64,000 nucleotides of DNA from Topomyia yanbarensis (lineage: Eukaryota > Arthropoda > Insecta > Diptera > Culicidae), in assembly GCF_030247195.1 (NCBI RefSeq), contig NC_080671.1:71733412-71797411 (forward strand), given 5' to 3'. Shown here piece after piece: positions 22,921 to 35,164 of the stretch; within the stretch, counting starts at the first letter, position 1; each line of letters begins with the position of its first letter. A program made the position numbers and the translations under genes. A model generated the notes under the pieces. That model searched no databases. It worked only from the letters and a program-made list of their open reading frames with translations, and was not told where the DNA came from.

Positions 22921-24075
22921 ATATATAATATTATAATATGTACAAATTTCAAAAAGCTAGTTGGTTTCGCAAAGCTACCGCCTAGAGCAAACCATCCCCT
23001 TAACTTGTTGAAGCTCATCGCTGGAGAATTTTCAATAAGTTGCACACTTTTTTCACATACCGTGATACATACATACGCAACCACGAGCTACGGTGCAGTT
23101 TATCGTCAATCGATTGAAGTCAATTTCCACCCCCTCTCAAAAGCCCGGACAGAATTGAAAAATTATACCCTTTGTAGAGTACAGCTTGGGTAAAATGTTT
23201 TCCACACGCGCAACGTACCTGATGCGCATTTCATGCCTCACTGCGTCGTAACACAACTATTTAAATTTTTATTACGCCCGCCATCAATTGCACGATTCAC
23301 CTAATTAATTGAACTAATTACCGGAATGGTAAATGGTACTCAATTCTACCGAAGCGTTTACTATTCACTGCACACATCGAAAAGATACTAAACTGTTGAT
23401 ATATGTTTGATTTCAGTTTTTTTAAAGTTCCACCTGATGATCACTGAAATATTTTTATTCATCATCATAATCGCAAACAATTGCTTTTATTCTTTAACTT
23501 TACTACCCTTGAGGGTCTTTTACCTAATCAGTTTGCCATCTACATTCACACTCACAAGGTAAGAAATTCTTAGACTAGCTGGAATTTACTGTCTCGAATT
23601 CATCTCATCAGTAACTGACACCAACTTGGGGTCAGCTAGACAATAAATCCACTCAGTTTACACAATGTATGAGCTACCGAAAATAAAAATTGTAAGAATA
23701 GTACATGGGAGCGGGGTTGGTAAGGGTTTCAGTGTGAAAAAATACACTTTTTTGCGATTTTTTTAGAACTTTGCGTGAAGCGAATTGATTAAAACTTTTG
23801 TACATTATAGTGTATCATTTCAATAACATTCTGTAATTTTTCTATGCAAAAATATCTACAAACGACTCGGTGACGAAGCTTTTTGTAGAACGTCTCTGGA
23901 AAAACATGATGTGCGGTGTTAACTGCTATTCACCTTACCGATTTCTTTCAAACTTTGCATACACATTCTATGTAAAAAATATTTAACCCCTACGTTCAGT
24001 TTTTGAGATAATTGTTCAATTAAAGGGGTTTTACATATCTTATCTAACAAATGTACAGAATTCGATCAAACTTTC
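22921..24075. other. Non-coding spacer with one inverted relic of the 339-bp repeat
   Basis: Mostly AT-rich without genes. 23590-23645 (CGAATTCATCTCATCAGTAA, then GACACCAACTTGGGGTCAGC) is the inverted counterpart of the 339-bp unit at 18.0-19.0 kb. Confidence 0.5.
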
Positions 24076-24084
24076 AAGTTTTAT

Positions 24085-24310
24085 TCCGAAGTCCGGAGGG
24101 CCGAGTCCTTTATACCAATTGACTCAGCTCGACGATTTGGGACAATGTCTGTGTGTGTATGTAACGGACAAACTCTCATTCGTGTTTCTCAGCAATGGCT
24201 GAACCGATCTTATCCAAACCAATTTTAAATGGAAAGCCTATCACCCAGACGGAACAGTTTTTGATTCTGATGTTTTTTCCAAGATATGAATGTTTGAATG
24301 TTTTCTTGCA
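24085..24310 (+). repeat. High-copy dispersed repeat (GGAGGGCCGAG family), partial copy
   Basis: It contains CCGGAGGGCCGAGTCC, then a CAATTGACTCAGCTCGACGA stretch, TGTCTGTGTGTGTATG and CAATGGCTGAACCGATCTTA. The same ordered motifs occur at 36740-38165 and inverted at 48235-48405. Confidence 0.75.
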
Positions 24311-25324
24311 GTTTTATTGCATAAACGAGCGATAAAATTTGTAATAATGTTGGCTATTGTTTTATTTTGAAGTCTGCAGTTGAAATGTTCGTGCCGTTCA
24401 ATTCGAACACTTTTGTTGTTTATTTTTTCTCATTTAAGAACAACACCAAATATTGTGAACAGTTCTGAATGGGGTAGAAAGGACCGTTTGGAGTGCATAG
24501 CTAATTCGCTCTAGAATACCTCTATACCTTATCTGTGCCTGTCTCAGTGACGACATGCACGTAGCCAGAGGGGTGGCTAGGGGGCTAAAGCCCCTCCCGA
24601 AATTTTTCAGAGATAAATTTATGTAAAAAACATGTTTTTCGGTTAATCTTCACAAATTTGTTTGGTTTGAACAAATTAATGAGAGAATGTTGAGGAAGAT
24701 TGCAGTTCAAACCACTAAAGACACCGGTCCCAATACCTACTCAGTATGCTCAGTGTAACAACGAGATGAGTGAGTCGCAGAAGCAAGAGGTGGTGCTCCA
24801 GCCAAAATTGGAGGCAATTGACTTCCGACCTTTTCGCATAACATGCATAAGGCATTCGTAATGTGAAACATTTGCTGTAGGTGAAAATGGAGGTTATGCT
24901 TACGGAAGTCGCCTTTATCGAGTTCTACCATGTCAGGCATTCAGTGCTGACACTGTTCAACAAATTAGCCCAGGCGAAACCAGTTATTTTGAATAATAAC
25001 TTGTAACACCTGGTTGATCCCCATGGACGATGAGAAAATCAAAGTTCGGCTACAAGATCTGATACCACTTACTTGCACCATGGCCATTAAAAGATTCATG
25101 TCTTATTTGGAAGAAATCGAATTTATTATAAAGGACACATCTAGAAACTAATTTTCTATATATTAAATAGTGTTTTTTGAATTGGGAATCTAGGTGGTCC
25201 GACTCATTTCTTCCTAACACCAAGACATTGTTGGTTAGGCAAAATATTACCCAGTCTTGTAAACAGGTCTCCATGCGCAATCGCTAGTTGCTCGCACGAG
25301 GTCTAATAGACAACCATTAACGTT

Positions 25325-25400
25325 TTATTATTTTTATTGTTTACAGCATGTAAATATATAAGACCCACGGTTCCCGCATTGAACCGAATCAAATAAAATA
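25325..25400 (+). mobile_element. 3' tail of an I/LOA-type non-LTR retrotransposon
   Basis: TAAGACCCACGGTTCCCGCA, then TTGAACCGAATCAAATAAAA, parallels the 3' end of the element at 58.0-59.3 kb (AAGACCCACGGCTCAG...GAGCCGTTTCAAATAAA), including a hairpin (CGGTT/AACCG). Upstream 24700-25320 shows no convincing RT, so this is a truncated copy. Confidence 0.6.
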
Positions 25401-25633
25401 ATTATATAATAAGAACTAAGAGTTTTATAGAAAACTGAGCACAAAAACTCTCCAAAAATGAGACTTTATCACTGGTGATTGCAACGTTAAACAAAACTGA
25501 GATATGCTAGAAATTGGTCAGAATAAAGTAACCAAACCGGGGGTTCGTAAATTGAATTAGTTCGTAAAAAAGTATTCGTTATTTGGAATTTAGTTTAAAA
25601 AAAGTTTGCTCCATTTTCTGATTAAAATTCGTT

Positions 25634-26452
25634 AGTTGAACAATATTCATAACCCTAACAATATGGGTATTTTTAGAATGGGCTTGATAAGTAGAAGATG
25701 AAAATGAACAATTGGAACCTTTTTGAAATCCAAGATCGCCATCTTCCGGTTGAGCAATGCTCTCGATAACTCTCGTATTTTTGGGACGGGCTTAACAAGT
25801 AGATGAAGAAAATGGACAATTCGAACCTTTTTAAAATCCAAGATGGCGATTTCCGGTTGAACAATATTCACGGTAACACTAACAATATGGAAATTTAAAC
25901 CGGAATTCGCCATCTTAAGTTTAAAAATAGCTTCAGATATCGGTTTTCGTCATGTACTGGTCAACTCCATGCCGAAAATACTCATATTGTTGAGGTTTTA
26001 AAAAATATATCCAAACCGGTAGTCCCTATCTTGGACTATAAAATGGCTCAAGACATCGATTTCCGTCATGAACTCGTGAACCCCATTCCAAAAATACCCA
26101 TATTGTTGAGGTTATAGGGAATTTATCGAAACTGGAAGTCGCCATCTTGGATTACAAAATGGCTCAAGACATCGATTCCCGTCAAGTACTCGTCAATCCC
26201 ATTCCAAAAACATCTATTTCTTGAGGTTATAGTGAAATTTTCTAAACCGGATGTCGCCATCTTGGATTACAAAAAGGCTGAAAACGTCGATTCCCATCAT
26301 GCCTTCGTACACCGCATTCCGAAAATACACATATTGTTGAGGTAATAGAGAATTTATCGAAACCGGAAGTCGCCATCTTGGATTACAATATGGCTCAAGA
26401 CATCGACTTCCATCATTAACTCGTTAACCCCATTCCGAAAATACCCAACTTT
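25634..26452. repeat. 113-117 bp satellite, head-to-head array
   Basis: Three units run in plus orientation (repeat points 25636, 25750, 25857), then at about 25890 the orientation flips and about five units run inverted (GCCATCTTGGATTACAAAAT at 26024, 26141, 26256, 26372; spacing 115-117). The core AAATCCAAGATGGCGATT plus TCCGGTTGAACAATATTC is the same as in the array at 3.0-6.8 kb. Confidence 0.85.
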
Positions 26453-26859
26453 TATTAGTAACGGTTAGCTAAGAATATGTAAAATTATATACAACTTCTT
26501 ACTCAAACTTTTTTTACGAACTAGGTTTGCAAAAAAAAGTTCGTTATTTCGACTTTAGTTCGTAAAAAAGTAACGTAAATCGAATATTACAAAAAAAGAG
26601 CTCGTAAATGGAGGTTTTAGTGTATCAATATAGCCGAGAAGACAGTTTTTTTCCATGCCATTTTAATTCAATAGTATTTCTATTGAACTCATGTTCATGT
26701 TTATGCAGGGAATGCGTTCCGTACTCCTATTTTATTACCTTTGCTGATACGTAGAAATGTACACTGTAGCGGTAGGACTAGCTGTCGTGATTTTATCCTT
26801 ACTTTCCATCGGATGTCAATTGATGCTAAATCACATATTCGTCAATCAATCATAATGAA

Positions 26860-27600
26860 CTTAATGTTGCAACCAGCAGCAACATTTTAGTTGCTTTCAA
26901 TGGTTTTCAGTTAATGTCTATGTAAGTTTGAAAACGACGTGATGATACAGCGAACATACATCAGTAGACAATCATGGAGAGCGACTAAAATGTTGTAACT
27001 GGTTGAATCTATAAGTCAATAAGTCATGTTTCCAGTTTGTGACAGTCTTTCGTTTTATTTTTGTTTGCTATGGAATAAAATGAGAGAGATGATTAACAAT
27101 CACGGAGAAAAAGAGAGAAAAATGATTCAATAACTTAAAATCGACTCAAGAGCAGTTCTTGTATATTTTCTACACATTCAACTCTAGTTCTTTCGGAACT
27201 GCGCTCTGATCTTCTCATTTTCGAAAAACCCTCACGTCTTCGTTATCCGCAGGGCTTTGAAACGTTAGGTGCAACAATTTCAATTGAAACTCTTTCTTAA
27301 CTTGTGGTAAAATAAATCTGTAATAAAATAGACAATAGCTTTTTTGGCATCTTTGTTCAAGTAGTCTAACATCTTCCAAAACACTTTATTTTTTTCTGGC
27401 GAATCTCAGCTTTTTTGCATCTTTTGCCGAAATCTGAACAGCTTATATCTCAGTAAACGTTTCATAGCTGATACTCGGAAGATATTTCACCTAACAAATC
27501 TCGCTTTGTTGATGTATCAGTTACTAAATCTGCTGATCACACGGCTTTTGGGAAATTGCCGAGCCGAATTGAGTGTGAATCTTTATGGTAATTGTGGAAA
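26860..27600. repeat. Copy related to the 3.6-5.4 kb element
   Basis: 27390-27600 aligns by eye with 5130-5400: GCGAATCTCAGCTTTTTTGC, CTTTTGCCGAAATCTGAACA, a GATATTTCACC segment, CACACGGCTTTTGGGAAATT and CCGAATTGAGTGTG. Upstream (26870-27010) shares the GTTGCAACCAGCAGCAACAT type of motif. Borders are not defined. Confidence 0.55.
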
Positions 27601-28079
27601 AAATGAGAGCAAATTATTTTTATGTGAAAAACAAACCAATTATTGAACAGATAGTGTCAATATATTTATTTAACGAAGTGACGAATTGTCTTAGAAAGTG
27701 TAACAGAAATCATCATAGAAGGTTGACCTTGCACCTTACTTAGTCTTCCGGTCTTTGTCATATTCGGTTAGCTCGTAAATACTTTGAACTCTAGAATTTC
27801 CATTGTTGTAATGAGAGTAAATTGAAACTTGTAAATAAATAATAAAAATTAAATTCAACATCAATAATTCGGCGATATACTATAGCCGTTCTTGTAACAA
27901 ATAACATGTTTTTAGAATTTTTAGTTTCTATTGTCTTACATTTGGAAATTCATTAGGAACTTTTCAAAATTTCATTCAGTTTGTAATGACTATCTCTAGT
28001 CATCAAAAGTGAAAGCTTTATGCAATATTTTTTTAAAGCCCCTCCCGAAACAAAATCCTGGCTACGGGCCTGGTGACGA

Positions 28080-28490
28080 GCAATGAATGCGGTTACTAAG
28101 CATTGCGTTTATCCAACCTGAGATAGATGCAGATACCCTATGACCGCGGGTCACTAAAATATATTGTCAAAATCACGCTCGATATAGATTGCTTGAGCGA
28201 GGAGGAATTTTCAGTGTTGTAAGCAACACTGACATGCATATTGCATTTTGTACAGTGAATATTAAACTAAGCTATCGTTCCTGAGGTGATGTTCCTAAGC
28301 CTTTAGAAAAGAACAAGCTGATATGCATAAAACTCTTGGCTACCTCATAGCTTGTGCACACACCTTTGGGAATAAATCTAACAGTTTTTTCTCGCCATGC
28401 TTTCGGGGTATACCCGGTAGCAAGACTGAAAGCATATTTTTTGTTCAAGACATGTAAGGGTTTGGAAGTTGAACCCTGGTGAGTGGCGTA
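28080..28490 (-). pseudogene. I-type non-LTR RT fragment
   Basis: Read on the minus strand, this encodes RT fingers and the start of the palm: FSLATGYTPKAWREKTVRFI, then PKGVCTSYEVAKSF (28380-28290), and further on AQAIYIERDFDNIF (about 28190-28150), corresponding to the family's FLDIEGAFDN catalytic region. It closely parallels the RT at 34.7-35.0 kb (SLATTWQVIIVKYVPKGSHV). The copy is cut at 28079 by the hAT-like element. Sequence left of that element (24546 downward) may continue it, but only weakly. Several stops; no product. Confidence 0.65.
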
Positions 28491-28499
28491 CAAAGTAAT

Positions 28500-31020
28500 T
28501 TACTGAGCTATGCAATGATTCGAAAATTCGTTCACTTGGGCTTTGAAAATATTTTAAAATTTTCTTCAATAATTTAACTATCGATTTAAGGAATAAATAA
28601 ACTAAATTTTTCCTATATTATACTTAATTAAGATTGGGATCAATGTCAATGCCTATTGGAATTGTGGAAAAGTACGTAACTTAATGTTGCTGTAACACTA
28701 AAAACCGTTGCGAGAACGCCAACTAATCCAAATTACGTGAAAACAACCGAGTACCAGTTCAGTCGGGCTGAAAGTAGTAAATAAAATTTTATGACTATAT
28801 GGTGTTTTATTTTTTCTTCTATCCATCAACCCAAATGTTTGGAAAATAAATTCATTCGGTTCATAAATTGATAGGTTTCCTTTTCAATACTCTTTACGCC
28901 CGCAGACGCCTGTTTTATTAGACCGCCACAAATAGTTTTTAGATCTTCGCAAAATAATTTTGTCTAGCTACTTCTCATCAATCTTGAAACAAATCTGTAC
29001 AGAACAAATTACCTAGCTTACATCAGTTTTCGATTTAAGAATGTTCCAAGAAAAAGTCACTTTTTGTACCGGTTTACTGCCCCATCCGCTTGCCAATTCC
29101 AAGTAAGCTACCACCGTAATATCGTTGTATTTGCTGACTCGTAAACCATGGGAGGACAATCTAGCGAACAGCAATAGAAAGAAAATCGTGGGGCGAGGGT
29201 TGACCAAAATAAGGAAATGGTGGGCAGTCGTGTGCTAAGCCGAAAGCAGAAAGCATATATTTCACATCATCAGTAGCTATATTTGGGAGCAGGAAATAAA
29301 ACCCATAAATTTTATTCGCAAATTATATCGCACAAATATTCAGCTTTGCGAAAATTTTTTTTCCCCTACTGAAAATATGGTGAGTTTGGATTTGTAACGA
29401 TGCGTACGTTAGTGCGTGCGAATATGCTTCCCTGCTTGAATGGGGCAAAGGGTAGATGAAAAGGCTCGTAAATATTTGCTGATGGTGGTGGCAAAAAAAA
29501 TTATCATCGCAAAAAGGTAACAAAACGATCGCTTATAGTGGGAACTGTAAATCATGATAAAAAAGAAAGTCTAACTAAGCTAAGGGTGAATGATGTTTTG
29601 AAAGAGTTATTAATCAAAGATTTTTCGAAACATCAGCAATATGTCAGAAACCGTAACTAAAATAAGACATTTATAATTATTTTCATTAGTTTCGAATTGA
29701 GGAAGCTTTTTCCTTAACACACCGTTATCTAACTAAAAGAAAATGCCAGCGAGCTATCTAGACTTGAACTTTACTTGAATTACAATCGCAATCAATCAAT
29801 CAAGCTGAAACCGCGACGTTGATCAAACCTTTTCGCAGTAAAGCTCATAAAACGAACAAACCGAACCACGGCTCACGATTGAACAATACGTACATGTGCG
29901 AATTCCTCTGCACAACGCGGCGCAACCCATGCGGATGGTAGAGCGAACGTTTTCCGATCCACGCTCTGCCATTCACGAACAACTCACCAGTCGGTCGTAA
30001 ATATTGTCGTAATATATGCGATGATTGTTTATACGTTTCCTTCGTGTGTAGCGAGATACACATAGGTAGCTCAATTTGCGCAATGCCTCACACCGGCACG
30101 GCATGCACGGCGGCGGAGGATGCTTGTTTTCCTTTTCGAACCCCATCACATGGACAAAAAAAATCCTTTCCCATCGTAAATTGGTTCATCGGCCCTTTAT
30201 TTTTGCCTCTGATGCCGAGTATTTACCTACTAGTGCTGTTCGGACGATAACGACGACGACGACGACTGGCAAAGTTCGAAACCAACAAAAGTGATTCACT
30301 CGCCATTTTTACCGCCGTTCCATCTATATATGCTTTGGGCCCGGGAAATTCTAGGAGGGAAAATGTTTTTCTCCGGACCGTAACCGTACGTGTGAACCCT
30401 CATATTTGCTCCGGTAATTTATGTATTTTTTCTGCGATAAAACAATAAAAATATTTTGTTATGAGACGGTTTTAAGCCGTAAAGTTAAATTGCTTGGGTC
30501 TTGCTTCTATCGAATCCCGGATCCCTTCTGCTGGAAGTTGATTTTGATTTTATTGGGATTAGTAATTGCGGCTCGGATTCGGATTATCTCGCCAAGGCAA
30601 TCAGATTATGGTGAAAATGCTTTCAATTTGAGAAAGTGAAATTGCACCGCATTGGAGTGGTTGGAATAAATTTATGTTGCTTTAGGGCTATTTTTATAAT
30701 CAGTTATCAACCCATTGTGCTACATCTTCCAGCTAAATTTCAAATCTTTCTTGAGTGCAGCCAAAGCTACCGGCATGTAGCGAAAGTTTTTGATTTCTAA
30801 TTATGAAAAAGCACAACAGGAAAAACGTTCGTACAGCTGTCAAAATCATATGATCAGTCAACATGAATTGAAGCGAATTGAAATTTTTCCTGCCTTTAAT
30901 ATGCCATGTCATATATTAGGCAGAAATCAAGAATTAGAATGCACTGGCTTGATAGGTACATTTCCCATTTTAATCGAAGATTTGTGCCTTGCCATGTTGT
31001 CTCATCACTTTCCTGTTAGG
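28500..31020. other. Unassigned, partly GC-richer sequence
   Basis: No element ends or protein motifs. 29850-30650 is less AT-rich, holds a short ACG/CGA repeat (30247-30262), and has overlapping 65-72 codon frames on both strands with no recognised motif. It could be host regulatory or intronic DNA. Confidence 0.35.
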
Positions 31021-31141
31021 ACCGGCAAGTGAGGTAAAAAACGATAGGTAAATGGAAAATGATCACAATCACGACACATTAAACAGCCTGGATTCTTCAT
31101 TCTCAAAGGAACAATAAACCCTGCTGATAGAGCATAAGCTT

Positions 31142-31886
31142 TTAACAATACTGCGTTAGGAAGAATAGCTTATCCTTGAGATTCCGCTCCCTATCCATAA
31201 GGTCATCTATGCATGGAGAACCAAAAATCCGGATTCGCTGTTTCAGTACTGTAGGGCAGTTACATATCAAATGATACGCAGTTCCGTAATCGGATTCACA
31301 AAGATCATACGAATAATACTCAGCACGCTTAATAGTAGCCATTTCATAATTGAGTTTGCAATGCCCACTGCTGGAAAAATGCAACAATTTCTTTGACATT
31401 TTAAGACTCACATCCGGCGGAAAGTTTTTGTTTGAACGCAAGTATGCGAGCTACGCCAATGGTTGGCATATTCGGATGCAGCCCGAGAGCGAATATTGTG
31501 CATTATCCAACTTATCGACAGTGGTAGACATGGTTCTGAACCAACGAAATCAGTCGCAGCGCCTACTCTAGTCAATTCGTCCGCTATATCATTCTCACCA
31601 ATCCCGGAATGACGGAGTACTTAAAAAAGGTAAATAGCAATTAAAATGCTAAGTTTTTTGATTGGATCTCGAATCTGCCGAACTCAGTGCTTTCGGAGCA
31701 GCCTGACTGTCAAAGCAAAAATAGATTCTTTTAGCGCAAATTCTTTGTTGAAGAACCGATTGAATGCTACACAGAATTGCTTGGAATATGTGTATCTACC
31801 AAGCGAATGAGATTAGTCTAGTCTCATTTCGCGATAATAGACACCAGCACTGGCTCGGTTTTCCAGCAAAGAACCGTCAGTATAAC
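31142..31886 (-). pseudogene. RNase H and C-terminal zinc-binding region of I-type ORF2
   Basis: Reading from 31886 on the minus strand gives CYTDGSLLENRASAGVYYRE, the start of retrotransposon RNase H with its first catalytic Asp (TDGS). DSQAAPKALSSA, IADELTRVGAATDFVG and IRSRAASEYANHWRSSHTC follow in shifting frames. The last open part (31441-31142) encodes SSSGHCKLNYEMATIKRAEY and CDLC-like/HLICNCP Cys-His motifs ending at a stop near 31142. RNase H would remove template RNA during element copying. Multiple stops and frameshifts show it is dead. Confidence 0.8.
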
Positions 31887-31894
31887 AAACTACG

Positions 31895-33759
31895 CAGGCC
31901 CGTGCGCACGGGGGTTGGGGGTTCAACCCCCCCCCCCCCCCTGATCGTTTTGAATTACTTTTAAAAATTTATTATCTTCCTGTTCAGGAAAATAAATATA
32001 CTTCAAACCGTTTGGACACATAAAATGTCATTTGAGTTCGGTCACTTTAGAAACAAGTCAATGAAGAAACCAAGGACGAAATTTTGCGAGGGTGGCTGGA
32101 AAGGGATGTATGTCAAGCTGGACGGCTTCTCTGAAGGATCGGTTAACGTATCGGCAAGCTTCGATATTAGCAAAAGTAGTGAATAGACGGCAGATGTCGG
32201 TCAGAGGGCTAGCAACGGCAGTTAAGGAGGAAAAACACGAAGTTGGAGAAAATCGAGATATCGTTGCCTAGAATTTTTTTTTTCGCCGATGATTATTCCG
32301 TTAGAGTGGCAGCGAAATGGATCGCGAAAATTGGCATCGGTATAGGGTGAAATACTGCCGCCAAGAAGTTCTCAGCACCAGCTAGCAGATAAATAGGAAC
32401 GACTAGCACCAAGAAGGATAAGAAACCCGGCGAAGGTGGTTCTAAACAGATGTAACGGTTGCCCCGGATGGATGAGGATTACGAGATACAAGAGGTTTAA
32501 GTTTAGTGGTTGGAAATGCCAAAAACGTCACTAGAGGCCAAATTATTGAATATATTCGTAGGGTGTCTTTGAAGGAATTGTTCGTAAGAATATTCCCCAC
32601 AACCTGATAAAAATTAAATTGAGGCATGGTTTACTATGATTGAAATAGAAAAATTAACTTTTTTTACTGACGATGTAGAAAGTTGATGTCTTCGACAAAG
32701 TTTTAGGAATGCTCGTAATGAAGAATTGTTTTGAACAACTTGAGCTTGTAGGATTTAATGTTATCGATTTTTAAAGCGTTTTCTAAGGTAAATCCCTTAA
32801 ATTTAGCTATTTAATATAGCTTTTTTCGCTGGGACTTTTTGTGCAAACGATGTTCCAGACAAATGTTGAGGTATTAACACCGCATAATATTGTTGAAGAT
32901 TGCATGTAAAAATATTGTTGAACACTGCATATAAAAATTTTACCTGAAATCGGCGGCGTCGCGCACACCTCTTGTAAAAATACTCATTCATTTTAGAGTT
33001 CTTGAAGAACTTTGAATTTTTTTACATCAACTTCAACTGCGTATAAGAGGGAAAGGTGTAAACTAAAATAGACGAGCAGACACTATTTTCAATGTCCGGA
33101 CTACGCATAATAAAGGTAAAAAGGTTTTAAGCTCATTTTGTAATGTTTTTACTTGGGCATTTTTACTTACAGTCTTCAACAATATTATGTGGTTTTAATG
33201 CCTCCATATTTGTCTAGAGCACGGTTTGCACGAAAAGTCACAGTGGAAAAAGTTATTAAAAAAACTAAATTTGAGGGTGTTGCCATAGAAAATGCTTTAC
33301 AAATTGATAACATTAAACCCTACAAGTTCAACAAAATTCTTTATTATGAGCATTTCTAAAACTTTGTCGAAGACACCAACTTTCTACCTCGTCAGCATAA
33401 AAAGTTTTTTTTTTAATTTGATCGTAGTAAGCCATGCCTAATTTTAATTTTTATCAGGTTGTGGGGAATATTCTTACGTAGAAGGGTATCTCTGTGAATA
33501 TATTCGATAGTTTGGTCTTTAGTGAATTAAGTTCGCGTTTTTGGGGTTTCCGACCACTATGCAGCGGTGTCTTTTGATGACTTCTTCTCGATAATAAACA
33601 TTTACCCAATTTGTTGAGCAGAGTCGTTTGGTTCACAAGACTAGGTCCAGGTCTCTGAAAAAATCTTCAAAGTTTGAGGGTTTCTGTACGTTTCTTTTAA
33701 AATAAAAGTTAAAAAATCAACCCCCCCCCCCCCTTGAGAATTTTCTGCGCACGGGCTTG
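31895..33759. mobile_element. 1,865-bp hAT-like element with 8-bp target duplication
   Basis: The left end is CAGGCCCGTGCGCACGGGGG. The right end on the minus strand is CAAGCCCGTGCGCAGAAAAT; the first 14 bases differ at one position, and both ends are followed by a C/G homopolymer run. AAACTACG lies exactly at both sides (31887-31894 and 33760-33767). Inside, 32497-32950 and 33145-33560 form a second inverted repeat (GTAAGAATATTCCCCACAAC is shared in opposite orientation), so the element can fold back. No transposase frame. It must be younger than the I-type element it interrupts. Confidence 0.85.
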
Positions 33760-33999
33760 AAACTACGTGTTCTTCAAGTTGTCGCCAGTCAGCTATTCCT
33801 CGTTGGGAGGAATTCTCACATTGAAAGTCTCAAAAGGAAATCTACATGTGAGTGTAAAGTCACTGAGAGCAAATGTATACTCATCCCAAGTTTTGGCCAC
33901 GACCATCCTCTGAAGATGGTTTAACTTTGATTAGATTGTCATAACATCACCCTTCTGCCACCAAACAAGGCACCTGTGTGCCAGTATTGGTCTAACAAT

Positions 34000-35160
34000 T
34001 ATTGTGTAGATCCACTGAATGAACTTGGGTTTGAGTCCCTAAAATTTGCCGAAAGCCCGTCTACATTGGCCGAAGGGCATGCAAGCATTCTTGATCCTGA
34101 AATCGATGTGACCTGTGCAATTAAGATTTGAGTTATTACCTCAACGTACTTAACATGATCTACGATAATAATTTCAGAGTCAGAGAACTCCAATGGACAA
34201 GCTCCGGTTCTAGTCCAACATGAATACACCATTGCTCAACAACACATAAAGTTTATTGCATCAAATCGAAAAGTGTGTTAATGCAAATATCGATGATCAT
34301 TATATGATAATCATCGGCGAAATCATATGTCGGAAACCCAAGCTCATTGGGTTTCCTCGACAAGCCATCGGCGAAAAGGTTTCATACAAGTGATGACAGC
34401 ACACCACCTTGAGGACATCCGCAGACACCAAATTTCTTTATCTCTATTTGTCTTAACGATAGGCACAGATGTCGATTGCTAAGCATTGCGTGTATCTAGT
34501 TCGTGATATATTAGGATATTCCATGACCTCGTGCTGGTTCCAAAATGTATTCGAAAGACACGTTGTCAAAGTAGACTACATTGTGTAACAGTGTCCCTGC
34601 TGATATGCATGTTGCATTGCATGCAGCGGGCGGTCGCCCAAGCTAACATCCAGAATGTAGTGGTCGATTAAATGTTCCACTAATTAGAGAAAGAAAGAGG
34701 TCAGACTGATCGGTCTAAAACTCTTTGCCTCCTCATAAGTGACATGGCTACCTTTGGGAACGTATTTTACAATTATTACCTGCCACGTTGTTGCAAGACT
34801 ACAAGTAAAAACTTTTTTCAAAATATGCTCGAAGTGTTCATATCCTCTTTGAAGTAGAACTGCAATGATTCCATCTTTTCTCAGAGATTTATACGGAGCG
34901 ATTCTTTCAATCGCATACTTGATTGATCCGATTGTCACAATTTTACGTACAAATGAATTTCCTTTAAAGAACTCAATATACATATCGTAGAGAAAAAATA
35001 GCGAAATCTGTCTAAATACTGTTGCAATAAATAGTGATCCGGCCCATTACGCGCATAAGATTAGCTTTTCTAGGCAATATTCCTACGGTCGGCTGTGTGA
35101 AGTTCAGATTACTTTTGTTTAGGAAACAGGATACTCTCGGCAGCCGGCTACCCAGAGTTT
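34000..35160 (-). pseudogene. I-type RT domain (ORF2), decayed but catalytic motif legible
   Basis: The open part 34983-34684 encodes GSIKYAIERIAPYKSLRKDG, corresponding to the family's A...KSPGKDGI fingers motif, and ends VTYEEAKSFRPISLTSF. Further along, after frameshifts, come FGVCGCPQGGVLSSLV (about 34432-34385) and FADDYHIMIIDICINT (34321-34275), which retains both catalytic Asp residues. The thumb/connection part includes FRDSNPSSFSG and TIIVRPILAHRCLVWWQKGD (34050-33940). Stops between blocks rule out a product. The same family supplies the fragment at 28.1-28.5 kb. Confidence 0.8.
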
Positions 35161-35164
35161 AGAA

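Larger units (their letters stand above)
24554..28072. mobile_element. 3.5-kb hAT-like non-autonomous element (GTAGCCAG ends)
   Basis: The left end is CATGCACGTAGCCAGAGGGG. The right end on the minus strand is CAGGCCCGTAGCCAGGATTT. Eleven of the first 13 bases match, and both ends are followed by a GGGAGGGGCTTTA-like stretch or its complement. GTGACGA lies directly outside both ends (24547-24553 and 28073-28079), close to the 8-bp hAT duplication. No transposase is visible. The interior carries a retrotransposon tail (25340-25400), a satellite array (25634-26452) and a block shared with the 3.6-5.4 kb element (27390-27600). It interrupts a minus-strand RT remnant. Confidence 0.65.

Noticed and set aside
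29013..29207. Signal-peptide-like minus-strand frame (hydrophobic FFLLLFARL start).
   Set aside because: The frame starts at TTG, not ATG, has no supporting context, and the composition is ordinary.
32040..32480. Plus-strand text inside the hAT-like element resembling a retrotransposon ORF1 (CEGGWKGMYVKLDGFSEGSV).
   Set aside because: Only short open stretches and no zinc knuckle or family motif are visible. Not enough to call.
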